NCBI GenBank assembly: GCA_031278675.1
Contig: JAITJY010000082.1
Span: 1 to 32,209 of the forward strand
DNA length: 32,209 nucleotides
Reading direction: 5' to 3'
DNA from: Bifidobacteriaceae bacterium
GTDB taxonomy: Bacteria > Actinomycetota > Actinomycetes > Actinomycetales > WQXJ01
In this document: piece by piece, positions 27,334 through 32,209 of the stretch
Position numbering within the stretch: position 1 is the first letter of the stretch
How the letters are laid out: the number at the start of each line of letters is the position of its first letter
Program-made: the position numbers and the translations under genes
The notes under the pieces: generated by a model
What the model was told of the DNA's origin: nothing
The model's input: only the letters and a program-made list of their open reading frames with translations
Database searches by the model: none

Positions 27334-30300
27334 TTACCCTTTCCCAGCCGACGCGCGGGATCCGCTGCGGCCACGCCTAGTGCCGATTTGGAAGGCCGAT
27401 AGTGCGGAACGGATCTTATCCGCATCACGCGCCTTCGGCGGTGAGGTGACTGGTGGAGCGACAGCCGGAACGGACGATGCCCCCGTCTGTCTACGAGCCA
27501 AGCTCGAAGCCGGTTTGGATTCGGTCCGCTCCGGCTTGTAGGCGGCTAGCCCAGCGAGTTCCGCCAGAGCCTCTTCCTGGATTGAGGCTTTCAGCGCGAT
27601 CGCCGAACCGGCGATCGGGGATCCGAGGTCCGGTATGGCGAGCGCCGAGTTGCCGCCTCCGGGCTGCATCATGGTGCCGCCTGCCGTGAAGCTCCCGGTG
27701 TGAGGGAACGCCGGGCGGGCCGATGGCGCATCGACCCTGGACGGGGCAGCCACCTGGGTGGCGGGCCGGCCGCCGACTCCAGTCGGGGCGACCTGCCCTG
27801 GGGTCATGGTTCCCGGAGTCATAGTTCCCGGAGTCATGGTGCCAGGAGTCATGGTGCCAGGAGTCATCGCTCCCGGTGCTATGACTCCTGGAGTCATAGT
27901 CCCTGGGCTCATAGTCCCCGGGGTCATGACACCGCCAGGCGCGGCAACGGCGGGCGGCGGTTTGAATTGCACCGCGCCCTCGGTTCCACCGCCAGGGCTG
28001 AACTGGCCCGCCACGGGACCGGGTTGGGCAGGGCCACCCACGCCCGCCGGCCCGCCTGGGACCAGAACGCCCGGACCGGCTTGCACCGGACCGCCGGGGC
28101 CGCCTGGGGCCGGGACGCCTTGGAGTGGACCGCCGATGCCGCCCGGGCCACCTGGACCGCCGGGTCCGCCTGGGGCCGGGATACCTTGGGCCGGGCCTCC
28201 CGGCCGTGGTATCTGACCTGGTGGAACACTGGCCGGGCCGGGCAGTGCCCCTGGCAACGGGGCGCCCGGTCCTGGACCGGGCGGACCGGGTGGGCCAGCC
28301 GGGCTGATTGGACCAGGTATCTGGCCGGGCGCCGGCACGCCGAGCGGTGGTACCGCCAACGCCGATTGACTTGGGTCGGCCTGGTCGGGAGCGGCTTGGC
28401 CGCGCGACGGCACCTGACCAAACTGGCGCAGCGGTAGCGGGCCGGACGGTGCGCGCTCCTCGCGCGGGCCACCCGCCGCACTGACAACGGGTCCCGGGCC
28501 ACGGACCGGCGGGGCAGCGCCCCGCTGAGGCAGCCCGCCGGGCGCCTGCTTCAGGCTACCCAACGGCGGGCCAGTTGGCCCTGGACGCCCAGGCTCCGCT
28601 CCATCTGAGGCCTGCCGGGCACCTGTCTGCCCGGCAGGGCCAGGCGGCTGAGTTCGCGCGCCTCCTGGCCCAGTTGGGCCACTTGGCCCCGGACGGCCGC
28701 CCCCGCCACCAGGTGGGCCGCTCGGGCCAGATGGGCCGGGCGCGCCCGGCCGTCCGGCTTGAGGCCCAGTTGAGCCGCTGGGACCGCCTGCCCCGGGCCG
28801 CGCAGCGTCCGGTCCACCCGGACCAGTTGGCGCTACTCGTCCAGCCCCAGGTCCGGTGGGACCACTGGTTCCTGGCCGCACTGCACCGCTGCTCGGTCCA
28901 CGCGAGCCATCAACGCCAGCCCCAGCGGGCGCCGACTCACCGGTGGCCTTGCCGGGCGCCACAGGACCGGGCGCTGCCGCGCCGGAACCTTCCGGGGCCT
29001 GCTTAGCCGCACCAGTCGGCGGGATCAGGCCGGGCGGAGCGGTGGCGCTGGGAGATGGCATGGCGCCGGGGGAACCCGGTACGGGCGGGAACGATTCGGC
29101 CCCGCCGCGTTTGATGGACGCCGGACGGCGCCGCACGGGCATCCGCGCGGGCTGCTCGCCGGTGGCGAGGGCTTCCGAGAAAGCAGGCAGATCGCCGGAC
29201 GATCCCGCCGTCCTGCCTGCCCGGGGAGCCGCCCCGGCACCGCGCGCGGCTGCGGCGTCTGCGAGTGGGCCCTGCCCCGCGCTCGGCGGACCGCCGGGCG
29301 CGGTGGCCCCTCTCGCTGGTGTCCCGCCGCGAGGAGTCCCACCAGGGACTGCCCCACCCACGGGGACCCCACCAGAAGCGCTCCCACCAGCAGGAACACT
29401 ACCAGGAGCACTGCCAGGAACACTGCCAGGAACACCGTCCGGGCCAGCCCCGGCGCCGCCGGTCACGGGCCGTTCAAGCACTGTGTGGCCGTCGGCCGAA
29501 TGCCGCGGCAAGGCCGCCGCAGGGTTAGCCCCTTCACCAAGCGGCGAGAACCGGGCACCCAACGGCACAAATCCGCTGGTGCGGTCCGGCCGCGCGGGAG
29601 CGGCCGCATGGGTGGTGGCAGCGGGGATGATGCCGGCGGGGGCCGAGACCGGCACATCCGTTCGGGGCCGAGCAGGCGGCGGCGCGCTCCGAGGCGGCAC
29701 ACCACTGCTTGGCGCCTGCGCCGGCTCACCGCGTTTCGGCAGATCACCAGGCGCGCTAGCGAGCTGCACCGGCCGGAAGGTCTCAGCCGTGGGCGGCGCT
29801 GCGGTCACCACGGAGGGTTCCAGGTTCGGCTGAGGCGGCAACACCAAGGCTTCCGGACCAAGCGCCGGGTGCGGCCCCGAAGCGGGCCTGTCATCCACAA
29901 GCTTCGACGGAATCCGCAAAATAGCGGTAGTGCCACGCCCCTCTTCGTTTTGACCAGGCGCGAAGCTGACCGCAGCGCCGAGGCGCGCTGCCAACCGGGC
30001 GACCACCACCACACCAAGGCGGCCGTGAGCCAGGTCTTCCGGGCCGGCCCCTTCGCGAGCGATCCGGTTGAGAGTCGCCAACTCGGCGGGGGACATCCCG
30101 ACGCCGGTGTCGGAAATGCTGACGACGACATCGCCGTGGTGGTTTGTCGCACCCACCTCGACGGCTGCCCCCTCGGGGCTGAACGCAGTCGCGTTTTCGA
30201 GCAGTTCGGCCACCAGGTGCGCCAACGGCACCACAGCATAGGACCGGATCATCGGGTCCCAATCCATGGAGATCCTGATCCGCTCGTAGTGTTCGATCTG

Positions 30301-31089
30301 CGACGATGCCGTCCGCACCACATCGGAGACCGACAACGGATCGCGGATGGCCCGCTCCGGGTCCCGCCCGGCCAGGATCATCTGCGTTTCGGAACCGCGC
30401 CGCATCCGCGCCATCAGGTTGTCCAACGCGAACAACGCGAACAGTTTGTCGGGGTCGGTTTCCGACTGCTCCAATTCGTCGAGAATCTTCAGGGCACGTC
30501 CCACCAGCGAGATCTCGCGGCGCGCCGCAGTGTTGATCGCCTGCGGAATGGCTTCTTCGAGGACCCCGGCCGCTTGGCGCGGTGGTGGGGCTTCCGGTAG
30601 CTGGTAAGCCGACTCTGCCGGCGGCTCCGACGGCGTAACAACCTGGACCTGTTGCAACTCGGCGGCGGGGCGCCGGGCAGGCAGTGCGGCCGCAGGCACA
30701 ACCGCAGGCACAACCGCAGCGGACGGCTCAGCGATGATTGAACCGAAGGGTGCGCCGGCTTCGCCACCTGGCGGGGCTTGAACCGCTACCACCTCGCTCG
30801 CAACCCCGAGCGAGCCCGCCGGCAACTGTGCCACCGGGCCCTGCGGGACGCCCTGTTGAGCGACGGGGGGCAACAGTGCCACCCCACCTCCGCCACTAGG
30901 CATGTGTCCCAAGACAGAAGCGACCTCGGAGCGGAGGTCCTTAACCCCCCGCAACATGGACACCAGGACCACCAGTGCCACAATCGCCAGGAGCGTCAGG
31001 ATCGCTCCAATTTGGACCAAATTGGGGAAGCTGGCCAAGTCGAAGAGCTGATCCAGCCCCGTCTCGGCCAGAACTTGGATAGTTCGCAT
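27334..31089 (-). CDS. Conservon sensor kinase-like protein (CvnA type), very long C-terminus
   Basis: The 1251-residue protein starts at ATG 31089, overlapping the stop of the upstream gene (TGATG). It has one membrane helix (about 23-46), a Pro-rich linker, a helical DHp-like region (175-240) and a HATPase domain (about 285-394) with N box ELLENATAFSPEG (296-308), G1 DTGVGM (327-332) and G2 GRLGVVVVARLA (356-367). Relatives usually read LDHL in the DHp helix; here it is LDNL (222-225), so the phospho-accepting His seems absent. The remaining ~850 residues are Pro/Gly-rich with collagen-like GPx triplets and an MTPGT repeat, ending in IRSALSAFQIGTRRGR, a tail seen in relatives. Composition is odd but the frame is intact. 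Confidence 0.85.
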   Translation of the reverse strand: MRTIQVLAETGLDQLFDLASFPNLVQIGAILTLLAIVALVVLVSMLRGVKDLRSEVASVLGHMPSGGGGVALLPPVAQQGVPQGPVAQLPAGSLGVASEVVAVQAPPGGEAGAPFGSIIAEPSAAVVPAVVPAAALPARRPAAELQQVQVVTPSEPPAESAYQLPEAPPPRQAAGVLEEAIPQAINTAARREISLVGRALKILDELEQSETDPDKLFALFALDNLMARMRRGSETQMILAGRDPERAIRDPLSVSDVVRTASSQIEHYERIRISMDWDPMIRSYAVVPLAHLVAELLENATAFSPEGAAVEVGATNHHGDVVVSISDTGVGMSPAELATLNRIAREGAGPEDLAHGRLGVVVVARLAARLGAAVSFAPGQNEEGRGTTAILRIPSKLVDDRPASGPHPALGPEALVLPPQPNLEPSVVTAAPPTAETFRPVQLASAPGDLPKRGEPAQAPSSGVPPRSAPPPARPRTDVPVSAPAGIIPAATTHAAAPARPDRTSGFVPLGARFSPLGEGANPAAALPRHSADGHTVLERPVTGGAGAGPDGVPGSVPGSAPGSVPAGGSASGGVPVGGAVPGGTPRGGTPARGATAPGGPPSAGQGPLADAAAARGAGAAPRAGRTAGSSGDLPAFSEALATGEQPARMPVRRRPASIKRGGAESFPPVPGSPGAMPSPSATAPPGLIPPTGAAKQAPEGSGAAAPGPVAPGKATGESAPAGAGVDGSRGPSSGAVRPGTSGPTGPGAGRVAPTGPGGPDAARPGAGGPSGSTGPQAGRPGAPGPSGPSGPPGGGGGRPGPSGPTGPGGARTQPPGPAGQTGARQASDGAEPGRPGPTGPPLGSLKQAPGGLPQRGAAPPVRGPGPVVSAAGGPREERAPSGPLPLRQFGQVPSRGQAAPDQADPSQSALAVPPLGVPAPGQIPGPISPAGPPGPPGPGPGAPLPGALPGPASVPPGQIPRPGGPAQGIPAPGGPGGPGGPGGIGGPLQGVPAPGGPGGPVQAGPGVLVPGGPAGVGGPAQPGPVAGQFSPGGGTEGAVQFKPPPAVAAPGGVMTPGTMSPGTMTPGVIAPGAMTPGTMTPGTMTPGTMTPGTMTPGQVAPTGVGGRPATQVAAPSRVDAPSARPAFPHTGSFTAGGTMMQPGGGNSALAIPDLGSPIAGSAIALKASIQEEALAELAGLAAYKPERTESKPASSLARRQTGASSVPAVAPPVTSPPKARDADKIRSALSAFQIGTRRGRSGSRASAGKG
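27796..27930. repeat. 15-bp tandem repeat coding MTPGT
   Basis: About nine units of GGAGTCATGGTTCCC-like sequence (plus strand) code MTPGT/MTPGV/MSPGT/IAPGA on the minus strand, inside the kinase tail. Some units differ by silent or single changes (MTPGT units with both GTTCCC and GTGCCA), showing older and newer copies. Confidence 0.85.
28100..29010 (-). repeat. Collagen-like Gly-Pro-rich segment of the kinase tail
   Basis: Within the kinase frame this DNA codes runs of G-P-x and G-x-P triplets (such as GPSGPTGPGGARTQPPGPAG), without a strict DNA period. It is low-complexity coding sequence that keeps several false frames open on both strands. Confidence 0.6.
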
Positions 31090-32209
31090 CAGGTGCAGAG
31101 TCCTTTCCGGCCGTCCCACGGGTAGCCCGTCTCACCGTTGGGTCCCTTGGTGGGCCACACGAAGTCTACGTAATCTTCGCACTGCTGGAGGGAAAACTGG
31201 TACTGCTTTTCGCGCGCCGGCCCGGTTACTCCGTCCCAGGGGTCCAGCAAGCGGTGGCAGCTATCGTTTGTCCTGTTCATCGCAGAGTTGGTGCAACTAC
31301 GGAACTCCCAGCCAGCAAACCAGATCTTGTGCCTGTCGCCATAGTCCCCGTCCTCCATTGAGGCTTTATGTCCCACCGCACCGCGTGGGTTATAGCCTTG
31401 GCCCCACCATTGGCCGTCCATCTTACGCCACAACACGTAGCCTTGCCCAGTCTGGACGTGCTCCACATTAACATCAAGCCGTTCGATGGGGTAGTGGTCG
31501 ATATGTTCATAGCTGGTGGTCACGCCCCAGCCGTACAAAGCGCCAGTACTCGACAGAGCCGTCATGGCCGTCAAGGCCGAAGTCATCCGGACAAACTTGA
31601 CACCAGCGGGCTGGTCCAAGTAGCCGGGGTTGCGCGCTTGCTCGCTGCTGCAATCGGACGTCGAGGTCCCGCCGCAAGCCCGGCCAATCGCCTGGATACC
31701 AGACGAACCCCAGGTCAGGACGCGGCCCGTGGAAAGCAACGCAGCCCCAAAATAAATGCCGGAGTGGACTTGGATGATGTATTCGTCGGGGTTGTTCGCG
31801 CGGAACCAGGGAGAGAGCGCTTCGGTCCGGACCGGCACTACTTTCCGCGAGCTGTCTGGAGTAACTCCCCCGGAATAAATCAGCCCGGGGCCACCTTGCG
31901 CCCCCGGCACCTCAAAGTTATCCGAGCCGCCCAGGTGCCACACTTCGCCGTTCTCCATCATGATCCAGGTTGTTTGGTAGCCCGATTCAACCTGGGTGGG
32001 CATGTAGCCCTCAATGGTCGGCGACGGCAGGCCAACGCCATCGGTCGCCAGATAAGCCACCTGGGTCGCTCCGACGCTCCAGCCACGTCCACCGTAGAAG
32101 GACCGTCCCCAGGAATAGATCCAACCTTGCTTGTCCACGGCCACGCCGCCGTAGTGCGCGGTCGAGATCATTTGGATGTTGCACAGTTCCGGCTTGGATG
32201 AGTTCCAAG
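31089..32209 (-). CDS. RCC1-like beta-propeller protein, 5' partial
   Basis: The frame is open to the right edge (codons before ATG 32171 read ...KPELCNIQ without a stop), so the start is outside the window. About 373 residues are seen. RCC1-type blades are visible: GGVAVDKQGWIYSWGRSFYGG, TTWIMMENGEVWHLGG, FGAALLSTGRVLTWGSSG, TAMTALSSTGALYGWGV and YVLWRKMDGQWWGQG. The C-terminal ~90 residues hold several Cys (SCTN, DSCH, QQCEDY, GLCT), suggesting an exported, disulfide-bonded protein, although no signal peptide can be seen here. The stop overlaps the kinase start (TGATG), tying it to the conservon. It may bind a ligand outside the cell or act at a pilus tip. RCC1 as a nucleotide exchange factor is a eukaryotic role and is not implied. 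Confidence 0.75.
   Translation of the reverse strand, partial: WNSSKPELCNIQMISTAHYGGVAVDKQGWIYSWGRSFYGGRGWSVGATQVAYLATDGVGLPSPTIEGYMPTQVESGYQTTWIMMENGEVWHLGGSDNFEVPGAQGGPGLIYSGGVTPDSSRKVVPVRTEALSPWFRANNPDEYIIQVHSGIYFGAALLSTGRVLTWGSSGIQAIGRACGGTSTSDCSSEQARNPGYLDQPAGVKFVRMTSALTAMTALSSTGALYGWGVTTSYEHIDHYPIERLDVNVEHVQTGQGYVLWRKMDGQWWGQGYNPRGAVGHKASMEDGDYGDRHKIWFAGWEFRSCTNSAMNRTNDSCHRLLDPWDGVTGPAREKQYQFSLQQCEDYVDFVWPTKGPNGETGYPWDGRKGLCT

Noticed and set aside
28856-29833. Plus-strand Gly/Pro-rich ORF of 325 codons opposite the kinase tail
   Set aside because: It is a shadow of the repetitive Gly-Pro coding sequence, with no ribosome site; the minus frame is continuous with the kinase domain.
31089-32209. 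RCC1 protein as exchange factor for the conservon GTPase
   Set aside because: RCC1 repeats in bacteria are widespread propellers; the Cys-rich, probably exported nature argues against contact with a cytoplasmic GTPase.

Overview
The window is GC-rich DNA from an actinomycete (Actinomycetota). The evidence is the rpoB-rpoC-rpsL-rpsG-fusA-tuf order, an actinobacterial RpoB/RpoC, TAnnnT-type -10 boxes, GTG/TTG starts with strong Shine-Dalgarno sites, and a conservon (histidine kinase, roadblock, DUF742, Ras-like GTPase). The order or genus cannot be fixed from the sequence alone. Apart from an LLM-type flavin oxidoreductase fragment at the left edge and one small membrane protein near 19 kb, every gene is on the minus strand, so transcription runs right to left.

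Layout. 1-929: 3' part of a luciferase-like oxidoreductase, converging on cimA. 926-2718: citramalate synthase preceded by a branched-chain attenuator (leader peptide with Thr-Ile-Val-Ile-Ile plus terminator hairpin). 2809-5482: TauE/SafE permease, a 25-bp tandem repeat array, a free-standing EF-Tu domain-2-like protein, and a DUF1345 membrane protein with a 27-bp-repeat-coded N-terminal extension. 5483-6136: intergenic DNA with a perfect 19-bp inverted repeat and the tuf terminator. 6137-10490: tuf, fusA, rpsG, rpsL. 10856-18411: rpoC and rpoB. 18815-19478: a small single-pass membrane protein that looks frameshifted. 19839-32209: one tightly packed gene train, read right to left as RCC1-like beta-propeller protein, CvnA-type kinase, roadblock, DUF742, GTPase, Aer-like PAS protein, PilB, PilT, PilC.

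The translation/transcription block is ordinary except that ribosomal protein S12 carries Arg at residue 88, where the Mycobacterium tuberculosis streptomycin-resistance mutation K88R falls. The most interesting part is the right third. A conservon, which resembles a bacterial G-protein switch, is translationally coupled to a redox-type PAS sensor and to the extension/retraction motors and platform protein of a type IV pilus. It resembles in logic the MglA/MglB control of type IV pili in Myxococcus, but is built from actinobacterial conservon parts. An RCC1-like propeller stands at the head of the train and could be a pilus-tip/adhesin or ligand-binding component.

A second signal is a short motif, GGGGG-ACGGCATCG-GGCG on the minus strand. 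It recurs in the intergenic DNA upstream of cimA, the EF-Tu-like gene, rpsL and rpoB, always in the same orientation as the downstream gene. Pilin, prepilin peptidase and PilMNO genes are not in the window.
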